A stretch of DNA of 64,000 nt from Combretum micranthum (lineage: Eukaryota; Streptophyta; Magnoliopsida; Myrtales; Combretaceae): contig JAMXBD010000393.1 of assembly GCA_024138025.1 (NCBI GenBank), positions 248,001-312,000 on the forward strand. The letters are read 5' to 3'. Both the position numbers and the translations under genes were made by a program. How positions within the stretch are numbered: position 1 is the first letter of the stretch; each line of letters starts with the position of its first letter. The notes beneath the pieces are model-generated. The model was not told where the DNA came from. It did no database searches and saw nothing but the letters and a program-made list of their open reading frames with translations. Positions 46,759 to 59,811 of the stretch are shown in pieces.

Positions 46759-47039
46759 CAAAATTACCTTATTGTTCTACATCTTATTTTGATTAAGGAG
46801 TTCTAAACAGTTGCAATGGCTTAAATCTTGCTCTAGAGCCAAATCTAGATCCATTTTCCAATAGAAGTGGATATACTCCTCTAGGTGGAATGAAATAAAG
46901 CATATATAGAAGTTCCATGGAATATGCACCAATGCTTCTCTATGGAAATTACTTTTGTTGAATAGACAAATAAAAGCATTGTAATTAATGGTTAGTTTTC
47001 TTGGTGGAATACTATGAAATCGTGATCATGGTCGGTTGA

Positions 47040-47210
47040 AGGATGAAAAATTAATATGGTATCTCTATACAAGATAAAGGTAGGTACAATATTTTTCTTT
47101 TCCAGGGATAGCTCCTTCTCTTTGTGTATGTTCTTTTATTTGCATTCCAAGAATGTATTAAGGAGTGGTAATAATTCTATTATCTGTGATTAATAGACTG
47201 GTACACTATT
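47040..47210 (+). repeat. 3' flank of the kinase gene, copy 2
   Basis: A second, longer copy of the sequence at 46325-46470, in the same orientation and about 700 bp away. No kinase coding sequence was found before it, so a duplicated neighbour, if there was one, has been lost. Confidence 0.7.
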
Positions 47211-49229
47211 TTCGATTGAGTTTTAATTAATTAAGTCCTATGATATGCTCCTATAAATTGATCATTGCTAGGCAAGTATACCTATCATATGTAGTATAGG
47301 ATCAAATTATAGAGTCGTATTTCTTAAGGATCTCGACAAGTACTATTGTCACAATCCTAATAGAAGTTTGATAGGATTATCCTAAAGTCATACCGTGTAT
47401 ACCCACAATATGAATACCGTCTTACAAGATAGAGATTATAAGACTCTACTCATTTGTTAACTTCTCATACATTAGTTATACATTCATATGCATAAAATAT
47501 TATTATTGAAACTCAATTATGGAATTCGATTTTTTCATCTCACTGATATTGCAGATAATCGATATTCCCTACCAAATAATAAAATTTGAGTTTTAACCTA
47601 CAAAATACAAAGTCTCGAATGTTTATATAATTTATCTAAATTGTATTCTAAGTTCACCGTAATTTATCTTTCTAACTTCAAGAAAGTCTGATAGAGAAAT
47701 AGTCTTCACACATTCTTAGCACATTTATGGCAAGCACTATTCATGCACAAAAACTGTTGTGGGGTGAGCGAAACCACAAAGTAGTGAGGTAATCGCCAGA
47801 CTACACATCAAACAATAACAAGAAATTATAATTGGCAAGCATATGCAATGCAACAATCAATCATATACATAAGTACAAGCTTGGATTTTCCGTAATCCAA
47901 ATAGGATATAGATTTATGCCCTCTTATCGGGTTGAAGGAAATCCTCGTCTATGACCCACCTACTTAGGAGAATCAGAGAACCAAGGAAGACTTATAAAAA
48001 TCAACTACACCAATTACTTTAACTTTGACGTCTTAACGTCTCAATTTACCTTGGAACAAAAAAATTTCACAAGTGTTGGTCATTTCAAATCGATACCACA
48101 GGCGGCATCCTTCATTTACCAGTTAGTTCCCATGGAACCAAAAGAATAAAGGTAATCTTACTTAAAACTAATAACATCTTATCTAGAAAAACCAAAATTA
48201 CCAGATTACCGAAACACTAACATGTAGTAGGTTGTCGTACATAAATTATGCAATATATGCAAATTGTGCAATGCATCACCGTTTCAATATATAGTCTAAT
48301 AGTATTAAGTCGGGTTCCAGGTGATCATACAATTCACAGAAAAACATCAATATGCTTAATACATTAATTATCATACAATGTAATTTTCACTTACAATATG
48401 ATGATTTGGCAAGCAAACATACAACAAGCATCATGTAATAAATCCAACTCTGCATGCATATTAGTTTAATATATTGTTACAAATGCAGCTATACTACAAG
48501 CATAGACAATATGATAAGGTCAAAGTTACTCACATGTTGTCCTCGCTTGATCATAATAGTGTACTATTATGTCCCATAACTGATATGTTTTTCTTATGAA
48601 ATGAGATAACATATATTTATTACTATATTGTTATTTATATAATGATTTTGATTGTATTTCATCGATCCTAATATATTTTTATGTACTTAGTTAGGAACCT
48701 TAAACTTTATAAAGGTTATATTCTCTTGGTAAAGTTATAGAATTTGTATTAATATATTTTATGTAAAGTCTTTCTACAATTTTTAGATGTTAGTTTTTGT
48801 TGTAAAACTTAAAACGAGTCTATTATATTTATTTTAGCCTTGGCTTCTAGAAAGTTTACAAATTGATGAAATTGCCTATTAGATGAATAGGAATATTTAT
48901 CCATAACATATGTGATGATATAGTTGAATACCTATAAGTGTTTAAGTGTCTTAAAATTGGTTTTTATTCTTTTTAGTTTTGTTTTCCATTTCTGATTCAA
49001 ATTTGACTTATTAATAGTCATTTTGAAGCTTATAGAATTTTCTATTCTATAGTATGACTAAAATTCGAATAGATAGATTTTCTTTATGAAAAAGTGATCT
49101 CAATGGTTTTGAATGTTAGTTTTTATCATGTAAATTTCAACTAAGTCTATAATATTCATTTTAAATCAATTTTTACGTATAAATAGGTGTTGGAAAGATT
49201 GTTTTGAGTACTATATGATAGTTGAATTA
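47211..49229. other. Non-coding, retrotransposon-like DNA
   Basis: No reading frame or boundary was recognised. AT-rich, with short-phrase similarity to LTR leaders of the kind seen at 49230. Confidence 0.35.
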
Positions 49230-50520
49230 TGATGATCTCTAAACAGAGCTATCGAGTTTATTAATTTGTAAACCTATATTCTATCTCTTACTCGGATTAA
49301 TAGGCAAGTGAACCTATTGTTTACTAGTATGAATGAGTATAGTTTCATCTCCACAGGGAACAGATTACAAACACTAAACCGGTTAATTTTCCTATTATCT
49401 AGCAATCGAATAATTGCATTGAGTAAATTAAAAATAACCAACAACTAATTTAAACTAAGCTAAGTACACCACATTAACATAACAATAAAAACAATCTCAT
49501 CAACGATAGTATTACATAGCAGGTTTACTCTACCATATCAACATAAATCATCAAGTGTTTACTCGAATAATCATTATCTACAGGGAATCCTTAGTTGTAG
49601 GAATCTTCTAAGAAATTCTTACTTCTAATCTTAATTTGTCTACTAGAATCTCTCCTTAATAAACACCAATTAAGATTACATTACGTCATGACATTTATCG
49701 ATACCTATATAAATGTAGTGACCTTCCCAATAATATCTCTATTATTAAAGCAAGTCATTTTGGTAAATTAGATTATTCAATAAAATTGTCTTCGACATAC
49801 TCTATCGAAATCTGTTCTAAGTTAGTGTTGTGCACTACACAAGCCCCAAATACATTAATTCTACTCACTAAAACAAATAATTATTAAGAGAATCACAATT
49901 TCAAGCACATGTTCATGTTAATATGATGTTTTAAACCCTAATTACAACTATAAGGTTGTTACAAGCACAAACAAGGGACTCCAAATATCTTTCTCAAGTT
50001 CTCTCGGAGATTCCCAATACAATTTTCTATAATATACATACACTCCTCTTCTTACTGACACAATTTAGTGGTTACTATGAATTGGTGTCATTGGAATGAA
50101 AAAGAATGAATCATGATAATCTCTCTTCTAGGTATCTTCTATTTTTGCTTCTTAGACTCTTTGGTGAAACAATACAACAGTTGGAGGAAACGTGTGTCTC
50201 TTGTCCGAACCAATGCATCAGTAAAATAGAAAAAAAAGTTAAACTTTGACTTGATAGACTATCAATCACGGGCGACCAAGTGAGAGTGATTATTTCTATG
50301 ATGAATTGCCTCTTTCTCCACTCCAAATCACGGGCGACCAAATGGAAGTGATACATGTCGTTCTTCACAAAATCCTTAGATCACGGGTGACCAGTGGGTC
50401 CTTCTGTGCTCCAACAAAATTTCTTTTCATAGGCGACCCTTAGACCGTGATTTATGCTGTAAATTATAGTTCTTCACATCTCACCCGTGATAGGTCTTGT
50501 TCACCTGTTTCTTTGAAAAT
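49230..50520 (-). mobile_element. LTR-like sequence L2, copy 1
   Basis: Resembles 57640-58520 in the same orientation: shared TTATCTAGCAAT, AGATTACATTACG/AGATTACATCAAG, ACTAGAATC/CTAGTCTTG and TATAAATAC(C) phrases occur in the same order. No coding sequence. An orientation with promoter on the right is suggested by a TATA-like complement in the second copy (near 58508). Boundaries unknown. Confidence 0.45.
50265..50500. repeat. Cluster of ATCACGGGCGACCA motifs
   Basis: The motif occurs at about 50266, 50326 and 50379 (last copy ATCACGGGTGACCA). Inverted or partial forms GGCGACCCTTAGACCGTGAT and CACCCGTGAT stand at about 50432 and 50482. GC-rich within AT-rich DNA. Such interspersed palindromic motifs are common in the U3 part of long plant LTRs. 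Confidence 0.7.
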
Positions 50521-52989
50521 AATTGAGTCCCCCTTCCTCCAATTGCTTCAAAATGAGTTGTTATAGTCCAAAGTCACCTGAATTGAAAATATTGCTGATT
50601 TAAGTACCAATTCTTTAACAATAATATATCAATGAGCCCTAAATCTTTCTTAAACAACTATTAAGATCATGGATTATTCATGCCTATCAAATTAATTTTA
50701 TAATTTTTTAGATTTTATTTATTCTATGAATGCCAATAGATGTTATCGAATATTTATTGTTTATGTGGTCCCTTTAGTATGTCTACCTTAAGATGGTTGA
50801 TATTTACTACCTACTAGTTACTTTAATCTCTTGTTTCTAATTCATGTTTTTATCTATATTTAAGGGGATCATACTATTAGAATCTATCTATATTTACATT
50901 CTTTGATGTCTACTTTGATAGGGAAATTTTCATTATTATTTACTTTATTTGTCAACCTTATTTGTCTATGTGAGTTGGGAATTTCTATTATTTATAGGGT
51001 CACATTTTAGTATCTAGTTCTTCAATTACTTTTCTAATAATTTGTAGATTCATGGGCTAGTAGTTATCAAATGTATTTTAAACTTAACATTTCTTTTTAT
51101 GTGGATATGGAACCATGGTACACAGGAGATAATCCTTAGGGTTTGATATTATAGTGGAAAAAGATAGAAAAATAGGATTTTGAAGTCTACACGAGAAGGC
51201 TGTATGGGCATGTAGAAGGAAAGGTGATGTTTTGTTTCTACACTGCCATCTACACAGCCTATGTAAAAGGAAAATATAATGCTTTATTTCTACATTGCCA
51301 TTCTACACAACCTGTGTAAGCGAAAAAGAAGATGCTTGATTTCTACATTGTCACTTTACACGACTTATGTTGAGGGTTGTGTAGAAATGTTTTGTAGTCT
51401 TTCTTAGTTTTATGAGATGTTTCATGTTATAATTATATAGTTGGATTTCTTGTTAGGTTTCTAAGGTTTCTTTTTGCTAGATTTCTACTTCAAAAACCAT
51501 GTCTTAGATACATTTTATCAAATTTTAAGTTAGTTTTATTATGGCATAAATATGTTTTGATTCTTCCCCTTTAAGAACAGAATTCTAAAGCTCGAAGTTC
51601 CAAATTCTTAAGGTGGTATTCTAATATTCCTAGACAACCTAAACTTGTAAAGGCCATATTAACACATGGATGATTCAATTTGTCAAATTCATAAGATAAA
51701 TATCTACATATCCATGCATTGATCGAACATGTAAGGTTCTATATTTAATTAATGCTTTAACTTTCCTTTTTCTAATCATAAATGAAATATGGATTTAAGA
51801 ATAGGGTAGATATTACCTTATTTAGATTAAAAACAAAGTAGCGAACTTCCCCTTTATAGGTGACTGAAACCTATATTGATGAGTGAGGAAATAAGTTCTA
51901 TTGTCCTAGAAATAAACCAGTTTAGAAAGGAGCTTTTCTTACCTTGTTGTCTTGATCCTTGATTTTGAATTAGTTTAAGTTAGTGGGGACTTTCTCTTGG
52001 AAGCTCACGGTAGAAACAGGAAGGAAGGGAATGTTTTTGTTTTTGATGTGTCTGTTAATTTTCCAAGTGAATTTTACGATTGCAAAAAGAAGAGAAAGTG
52101 GGGTCTTGAAGTGTTGAGTTTGTGTTGTATTTGTACTTTTGATATGATTACGGTTGGTTTATGATTGGGACAAAAGGTATATTTGTTTTATTATATATTA
52201 TTCTAAATGGAAGATGGCTGCTACGATTTGGACTTGTAAGATTTATGACATTTGTTTGTTGTCTTTAAAGTCTATTTATTATTAGAATATGATGTTGATA
52301 GAACAAATTATGACCCGATTTTACATGGAAATTTGAGACAATTTGCACAAGTTATACACCAACTTAAGGGATTTCATGGAGCCAACCTTGAGCTTGAAGA
52401 ATTAAGTCAACATTTGCTACTTGGTCATTTGTTTAGTTGATTTTAATGGATGTTAGTTAGTCAATTTGTCAAAGCTTGTTGACTTAGTCTACTTCTAAAG
52501 ATGGTAAGGCAATACACGATGAAAGAGAAAGATAGGTTTGTGTTTGTTTTGTCAAAATTTTTCATGAATTTACTTGAAAAAGGAGTAGAGACGACTTTTG
52601 TAGCTAGTGTCATGAGCTCAATTCGTTCATTAATTGTTCTAGGGTACTTAGAAGTTCTTCATTAGCCAATAAGTCATTGTCACTTTCACTTTTTAAGGTA
52701 GAATTTGCTCAATTTGAAGAGCATATGGGTGTTTGATTTCCTCAATTAGATGGCGGTATTTCATCTTTAATTCCCACCATTGATAATATGTACAAATTAG
52801 AATTAAAATTACATAATGAAATATCTAGTTTTCATGTAGTTTATAAAGCTTTACGCGTCTAATTTTATTAGTTATATAAGAGTTTTATTTCTAAAAGTTT
52901 ATCTAAGGCTTCTACAATATTTTTATATCATTATGGAATTCAAATCTTGAGTTTAAGTCTACGATTAAGTATTTTTAGAGTTTTACCTT
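50521..52989. other. Non-coding DNA with a short tandem repeat
   Basis: Apart from the tandem repeat at 51227-51375, nothing clear. A 62-residue frame at 52252-52440 (with ILHGNLRQFAQVIHQLKGFH) and faint coding-like DNA to 52700 were not matched to a family. Confidence 0.35.
51227..51375. repeat. Degenerate tandem repeat, about 53 bp x 3
   Basis: Three units, each carrying ATG(T/C)TT(T)(G/A)TTTCTACA(C/T)TG(C/T)CA followed by CTACACA(G/A)CCT(A/G)TGTAA-type sequence. The last unit is shortened. Confidence 0.75.
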
Positions 52990-53729
52990 ATACAATTAGG
53001 TTTTCTAGGCCCGATAAGTCAAATTAGGGTTTTAGCGTCTATAGACTCCAAATTTTCTAACTAGAACAATGGTGCAATCCAAGTCTTTATTTGAGACCTA
53101 GATTTGTAATTATAGATATTTTTATTTCTTACTACGTATTTATAACATTTGCGGTTTATCTGTAAACCCCTAAAGTTCTACGATCGATTAAGCTCAAACC
53201 CTAATTAGAAAGTCAACCGGAAATCCTAAAATCAACAAAACCCTAGTCAAACGCAACCGTTCAAGTCCGGCAATCCCGTGTTGTAACCCTAAGTAAGTAA
53301 GTAAGAGTTTAGTATGTAGAATAGATCATAATAACATGAGAAAGCTTAAAAATATTAGATTTGTTAAACCGTGATTCATTTTGAGCCCGATCGGATACAG
53401 TTTTCAAAAATTGTGTTTCGGGGCTCGGAGATAAAAATATTCCGATATACGTTAGACTCGTAAAGATATAAGGTTTTCAAAATATCAGTTTTATAATTTT
53501 TCGGTAACTAAAAATATCAGTATCGTAATTATACGTATTTTCTTATTATCGGTACTTTATTTGTAATCTACTTTACATTCACTATTCATTACTATTACAC
53601 TATTTATCTATCTCTTTTTTTTTTACAACCTACTCTTACAACCATACACCTATTTTCTTACAATTTTCATTTTCAATACAACTTCACATTCTCATATCTT
53701 ATTTTCATTAACAAAAATACAAAAAAATA

Positions 53730-53764
<35 letters not shown>

Positions 53765-56546
53765 AATTTGCATGGACCCCCTTTCCCTTTCCCTCAATTT
53801 GTTTTATTTTTCATTTATTTAATTAACACAAATTTTCCTCCACTTTTTCCTATAAATATCACCTCTTCCTTCCATTTCCTTCACACCTTTCATACACTAC
53901 AAATTACTCTCTCAAAATCTCTCCAAAGGTTCTCTCAAATTTCTCTAATTTACCTTTCATAGGTAATGCTTTTTTAAGTTTTCCTTATGTTCATTTGCTT
54001 AGTATGAACATAGTGTGTGTTTTCTAAACCATGAAGGTTAGGAAAGCAACAATATGTTCATACTTTGTTCTTGTTCATAAATCTATTTTCCTTTATGTTG
54101 TTCTTGTGTTTATCTAACTAAATATATCTATGTAATTATATATCTTTTAGAGCATATAAGCTCATTTGTTATTGCAATTTATTTACTTTCCTTGCATTTA
54201 TTTACTTTAAGTTGTTTTAAGAAAGTCTTTCTAGTCTTAGACTTGTCCTCATCAAGTCAAAACAATTTTCTTTTCTTTTGGGACTAGTCTATTCTTAGTC
54301 TGAGAAGCCTTGAAGAAGCTAAGGCTCTCAATACTTGACAATTATTATTATGCTTATTTATTTCTTATATTCATTATTATCTTATCTTGTGATATTTTTA
54401 GCTTTTATAAACTACATGATCATATTCATGCATGGCTAATAAGTTGTTGTCCAGATAAAAATGAATCTTTTTGATGAAAGAATAAAATTTTATCAATGTT
54501 TTTCAAAGAACTTAAAAAAATATTTTCAAAAAAATCTCTTTCAAAAGTTTATGTAAACTCATCATGAAATTGCAAAACTATTAATAAAAGAAGTTTCTTC
54601 AAAGTCTAAAGATATTTCCTTTTCAAATAAACAAAAGAAGTCTTGATAGATAGATAATAACTTGGTACTATTTTTACCAACTTTCTAAACCAAGAGCTAA
54701 ATAAGTTTTCAAGAAAATTAACTTACAAGGAAAATGAAAATAAATTTTCAAAGAAATAAACTCAAAGTAATACTAAAGAAAACTTTTGAAAACTCTATTT
54801 TTCAATTCCTAGAAATAAATTTTGTAGATAACCTCAAAAGACCAAACTTTATTTTCAACTCACTTTTCATAAACTAAAGAATCAAAATATAGTATATTAG
54901 ATTTTGATCATTCAAAAATTTATAAGTTACTTCACCACATAAAGTAAAGTCTAACAAATCCAAATTTTTCAAAACACTAGAAAAGGTTGTTTTAAGGAAA
55001 TAAATTAAATAAGACAACACCTATAGTTTCATGCATAAATTATGAGTCTATTTATATACATAAGGAATTCTTTTAAAAATATACATATTTGAGTTTTACT
55101 TAAACAAGCCTTAGTAAAGGAAGATTAGAAAATATTGTTTTTCAAGAAAGGAATCTTCGTATTAATCTGAACCTTCTAATCCAAGACCCAAATGACCTTT
55201 TATAGTAAAGTAACCTTAGAAATGAATAGATTTTTCGAGTAGTAGAAAAACATATAATATGCGAAATTCCGAGTTAAAATGAGCAAGTTATGGCCATTTT
55301 AATTGGAACTTCCTTCAATCCGATTTTTACGCAATTTCGAGTTAGATTTATAATCCCCAAAATAGGAATTCTATGAAAGACTCATTTTGGGTATTTCATC
55401 TTGTTTAAGTGAAGAAGAAACCGATATCACCTTCCCGAAAGATTATTTCGACTAGGAGCGATCGTCATGGAGTGAGTTAATCCCTTACTAATTATGTTTC
55501 CTTGATTATGCTTGTAAGTAGTAGCACTAGAGAGTAAGGAAAAAGATAAATGAATAAATGTTATGTGATTTGGATTCATGATTGAATGATGTGGTTGTTG
55601 AATAAAAGCTAAGTATATAGAAAGAGGAATTGATGAATAACTCATGTTTTCTTGCAATGGTATGATGAATATTGTTTCGGTCACCTTTAACTTGAACTCG
55701 ACGATAATTGAATAAACCAATATTAAAAACAATTCATGTATAACATATTGTGAGTCTCATTTATTTTTTGCTACTATTCTTCATGTGGGGAAACAAGGAG
55801 TCGTAGTGGTGGCTAGTAGGAGTTGGAAAGTCTACATGGGCTAGTTGGAACCAGAAAGTTTGCAGGGCAAGTAGAAGCCGGTAAGTCTGTAACTATTGAT
55901 GGCCGTATGGGCCGGTAACCACCCAACTTCTGACATGGAGGGCGTAAAATCCGTGCTACACATGGTTTCGGTTAATTATGTGTATTTTGTTTGTATGTGT
56001 TGATGTTTCCTATATGATTATCTAAAATACTGTATGTTTTATGAAAATGCTTAAAAAAGGGAGTTGTCTCACTAAGCTAGTTTTGCTTATATCCCTATAG
56101 CTTTTTTATTATAGTTTTGATTACTTGTGGTTGGCACCAAGAGCCTTTTTGTCAAGTATGAGCCAAAGCTACTAGGAGTTTTTGGAAGAAGTTTATATAT
56201 TTAGTTTTGGATGAAACTTCTAAGAGAAATCTCTATAGTAGACTTATATATTCATGTATGTTTTGAAGATGACTTAATTTGAGCAAGGCTTTTAGAACAG
56301 GGGAATGCCCCTAAGAAGTTGTAAGAAACTTTTATCTTAATGATTATTACATATTTACCTTTATAAGTTCTTGCATGCTTTCATTATCTGCTTAAACATA
56401 ATACCCCTTTGAGTCTCTTACTATCTTGGAATAATGCCTTGCACGTGATATCAAAGCTTTTGCGTGACTAAGGTTGTCATTCATTAGCTTTAATATTATG
56501 TGCGGCGGACTGCCACATTTATGATACCCTCCGGGGTGTGACATCA
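52990..56546 (+). mobile_element. Very long LTR-like sequence L1, plus copy
   Basis: Matches the reverse complement of 59812-63875 over most of its length. In order: AAGTCAACCGGAAATCC, TTTATAATTTTTCGGTAACTA, TATA box TATAAATA (53851), a leader ending in TTTCATAG|GTAA, GCATATAAGCTCATTTGTTA, AGTCTTAGACTTGTC, GAGCAAGTTATGGCCATTTT and GTCTCACTAAGCTAGTT. It ends GGGGTGTGACATCA at 56546, the type of terminus common in long-LTR plant Ty3/gypsy elements. No coding sequence. It is a solo LTR or an LTR of a rearranged element. Its left end is not certain. Confidence 0.75.
53733..53760. repeat. (TC)14 microsatellite upstream of the L1 TATA box
   Basis: Pure TC repeat about 90 bp before the TATA box. 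The minus copy has shorter GA tracts at the equivalent place (about 62793-62840). Confidence 0.8.
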
Positions 56547-57639
56547 TCGTTAAGTTATCGCTTTTAGCTAATAGATTATATAATTTAATCGTCTCTTGAC
56601 GCTCTTGAAATCTAAGGCTACTTATTTTTATACATTGAGTTTTTGAATTACATCGCAAAATCTTGTTTTTGGTACATTTTAATATCTAGGAAAATTTTAT
56701 TTAGGATTTTAAGTTACTGACAAGCTCATGACTATTCCAAGTTTCTAATTAGGGTTTTTGTCAGGTCATAAATTTGCTATTTATTCCATATTGACTACTC
56801 CATTCATTGTACTAATTATGAAAATTCTCAAGGATTACAGGGTCAAATCAGGATTTTAGTCTCTATAGACTAAATAATTTCTAATTAAAATACTGGTGTA
56901 ATCTAAATATTTAATTGAGGTCTAAATTTATAGATATAGGTTTGTTTTTATTTTATCGCGTATCTTGTAATCTTAGTGATCCATCTTTGAACTATCTTTT
57001 TATAATTAATAGGTTTTGAAAATTAATCATCTTTTATTATAATTGAAAGCTAAGGTCAACTATGATTACTTATTGGGTTATTGACTAAAGTTACAAAATC
57101 TTGTCTTGTATCGTTTGAGAATTATTTATTTTGTGTATTTATGATCATAACTTTTCTATCTACTTTATGGTTTTAAAAATATTAAAGACACTACAAGAAA
57201 ATAGGCCTTTAGAGACAGAAAATCTAAGACAAAAATTAGAAAATGTAGTTATAATTTTACAAATAAAATCTACGATGATGGTTTTTGAGATAGAATTTTT
57301 GTCTCTAAAGCATATTTTTCTTGTAGTGAGATAGTTCGAAAACCATCGTATCATTATTTAATGAGTGTAAAATTTATTTTCTAAATATTGAACTTAAGGT
57401 AAAGGGATCTTGAAGTTTGCAGTACGATCAATTTATCATCGATTCTTGATTGTCTAAGGTTATGGAAGTTACATTTTGGTTTTCGGAATTTTTATTGGTA
57501 AGGATTGTAATTTCTCTAACTATAATCAAATTTGTTCACACTTTAATAATATTTAAATCGCAAAAAATTGGGAGTGATCTCCGTGACCTTTTCTCATAGA
57601 TTTTTATGATTTTATATCACATTTTTGGTAATTATTATA
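56547..57639. other. Non-coding DNA repeating the L1 upstream region
   Basis: 56830-56950 resembles 52985-53115 in the same orientation (TCAAAT(T/C)AGG(G/A)TTTTAG, TCTATAGACT, GGTGTAATCTAAAT-like phrases), so a partial extra L1 start may lie here. Otherwise nothing. The overlapping small frames at 57131-57354 are AT-rich by-products. Confidence 0.4.
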
Positions 57640-58520
57640 ACCAGGTTATGTAAAATTAGGGGGATTACAACTATTATTCCCCTTCTTGCTTATTATCTAG
57701 CAATAAGAACTAGAATTAAGGAATTATAATTAATCAATTAAACTAAATACTTTCTATAGCTACCTTCATAAATGTAATCACCAAAATATTGTTACTAACT
57801 CAAACAATGTACAGCATAAACTTGCTTCACCGATTAATTAACATGTACAATGGCTTTATAGGATTTATTGTTGAACTTCCCTAACTATAGGATTCCACTA
57901 AGAAGGTCAATATCTTTCTTAATACTACTAACCCTTAATTCTAGTCTTGTCAAAATGTAAATTCTTTCTAGTTAATAGCCGACTAAGATTACATCAAGAA
58001 TACGAACCCAATATAAATACCATGATCATGTAGAAAATTTCATGAACCTATCTTTAGGAACATGAACTTCTCCCTATAGTTTGGGTCTATTCCATAGGTA
58101 GGTTTTTCAATCGGATCCTGTGGAAATCTTATATAATCCTAAATCATGGACTACATAAAACTAGATTACTTGAGGCACACTATAGAGATTAGAGAAATTA
58201 ACAACAATTAATATTAAACTCGTGCATGTACATGATAATCACAGTATAGCAAGTCTTAAACTTCAATTCACACATCCTACAAAGAATTGGTGCAACACAA
58301 TAAAAGAAAAAATCAAGAGAATGGAAAATAAGAACAACCCTTGTTAATAAAAACTCTTGACGATGTTTGATACAAAAATGATATAGAGATGGACTAGTAC
58401 TATACTCTCGCACAATACAATGAACACACCAAATACCCTTGTTCGGAGACTACAAAAGTGAATGATAAAACTGATTCTCTATACTTTGTGATGTTTTGGA
58501 TTGGTATTTATATGTCTTGC
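57640..58520 (-). mobile_element. LTR-like sequence L2, copy 2
   Basis: Parallel to 49230-50520 (see there). On the minus strand a TATA box (complement of GGTATTTATATG, near 58505) precedes the leader. Just upstream the 15-mer GCATCATTGAGTACT occurs twice, with a palindromic CATTGAGTACTCAATG (about 58550-58565). Confidence 0.45.
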
Positions 58521-58870
58521 ATCATTGAGTACTCTAGCGAAGCTAGGCATCATTGAGTACTCAATGGAATGCATAAGTACTCACAATTTCATTCCAAACT
58601 CGGGATGATTTGCTATCATTACTATTAGTTTTCTCATGAACTATAGCAATAGCAAACACATTTGGAGGATATACAAGGTTCAAAACTTGTCCAGAACACC
58701 CAAAGCTGCCAGCCATAAGAGGAGAACCAATACCAGCCATCTTATTAGAAGAATGGCCGGCACTGGGAGAATCATGGCCATCGGCCATCACGAGTGCATC
58801 ACTTGTTTCGCGAATAATAGCTGCCAGCCTTGTTGCGACATGTCTCCAACCATCTTTTATGCGAAAAACA
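58521..58870 (-). pseudogene. Unidentified protein-like fragment
   Basis: A minus-strand frame from about 58868 to 58561 reads like genuine protein: GWRHVATRLAAIIRETSDAL, VMADGHDSPSAGHSSNKMAG, FGCSGQVLNLVYPPNVFAIA and SRVWNEIVSTYAFH. It is richer in G+C than its surroundings. It lies between the L2 copy and an LTR-like sequence, so it may be captured host coding DNA or the end of an unknown retrotransposon frame. I do not recognise the family. Confidence 0.4.
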
Positions 58871-59811
58871 CTCTTTATATCTGATGTTTCTCACATATAT
58901 AAAAGAAGTAGGAGAGAGAAAAGGGATTCATTCATTATTCATTAATTGATTGTTCTTGTTCTATTTACTCTCAAGAAACCCTAGCTTTTGTTTTCTTGAT
59001 CATGAGTAACTAATTACTCAGTCTAGCCAAGATTATTACGGGATTGATTCGTCAAAGATTGTGAGATCTAATTGATTTATTGAGTTTATTCTATTTATGA
59101 ATATTCATATTTCATCTTGTTGAATTGCAATTTTTGTCTTGTTTGGTCATTACGAATTAGGCCTATTTGTTTGATTGACAAGCAATTGAAGTTATTTAGA
59201 ACGTTAGATCCGTAATTGTTTGATTGTTCTAATATCAGTAACACAATAACGTAATTGATTGCAGAATAGGTTGTTGATTTACGTTATGGTGATTTATGAC
59301 CTAATTTAAATAGATCTAGCGTTGATCTGCTAATTAGAATTGATAATCTTCTTTGTCATTAATGCTATTGATGGATTAAATCTTAAGAGCTTATTTAGGG
59401 TTGTCTATTCAATAAGGGAATAATTAAAGATCGTATCTTGATTATCAATACTCTAAAGAGAGATAGATTTTCAGAGCTTGTTGAAAGTCATAACCAATTT
59501 ATTTATGAATGAGAATGACAATCTTTGCATCAATGATCATCTCTACGAATTGAACCGTGATAATTCTTTGGTTAGAACTTGTTGCTATTGAATTTACATT
59601 AATAAACGTATTTGTTAGTTTTAGAAATCAATTATTTTCTAAATAATCGTTTATACAAAACCCTCGATTTTTCTTCTCTTTTGCTGATTATTAAAATAGA
59701 GATAGATTTTCCCCAATCCCTGTGGAGACGATCCTACTCACTACCATTTACAAAATTTTAAGAGTAGGTTATTTAATTTTGTTGGATTCGACACCCACCA
59801 ATATACATCAT
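58871..59811 (+). mobile_element. LTR-like sequence with Athila/Tat-type 3' end
   Basis: A TATA box (ATATATAAAAG near 58894) and an AAACCCTAGC leader (about 58976) are followed by 800 bp of non-coding DNA. The end reads ATCCCTGTGGAGACGATCCT ... TTCGACACCCACCAAT, the phrase common at LTR ends of Athila/Tat-like elements. It abuts the minus-strand L1 copy. No partner LTR was found. Confidence 0.5.

Noticed and set aside
55427..55732. 101-residue minus-strand frame
   Set aside because: It is antisense to the L1 LTR-like sequence and is not preserved as a frame in the opposite L1 copy.
57131..57354. Overlapping frames around TTTAGAGACAGAAAATCTAA
   Set aside because: A short palindromic AT-rich stretch (ACTACAAGAAAATA..TATTTTTCTTGTAGT ends) opens frames on both strands. 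It may be a small inverted-repeat element, but the ends are too short to support a separate call.
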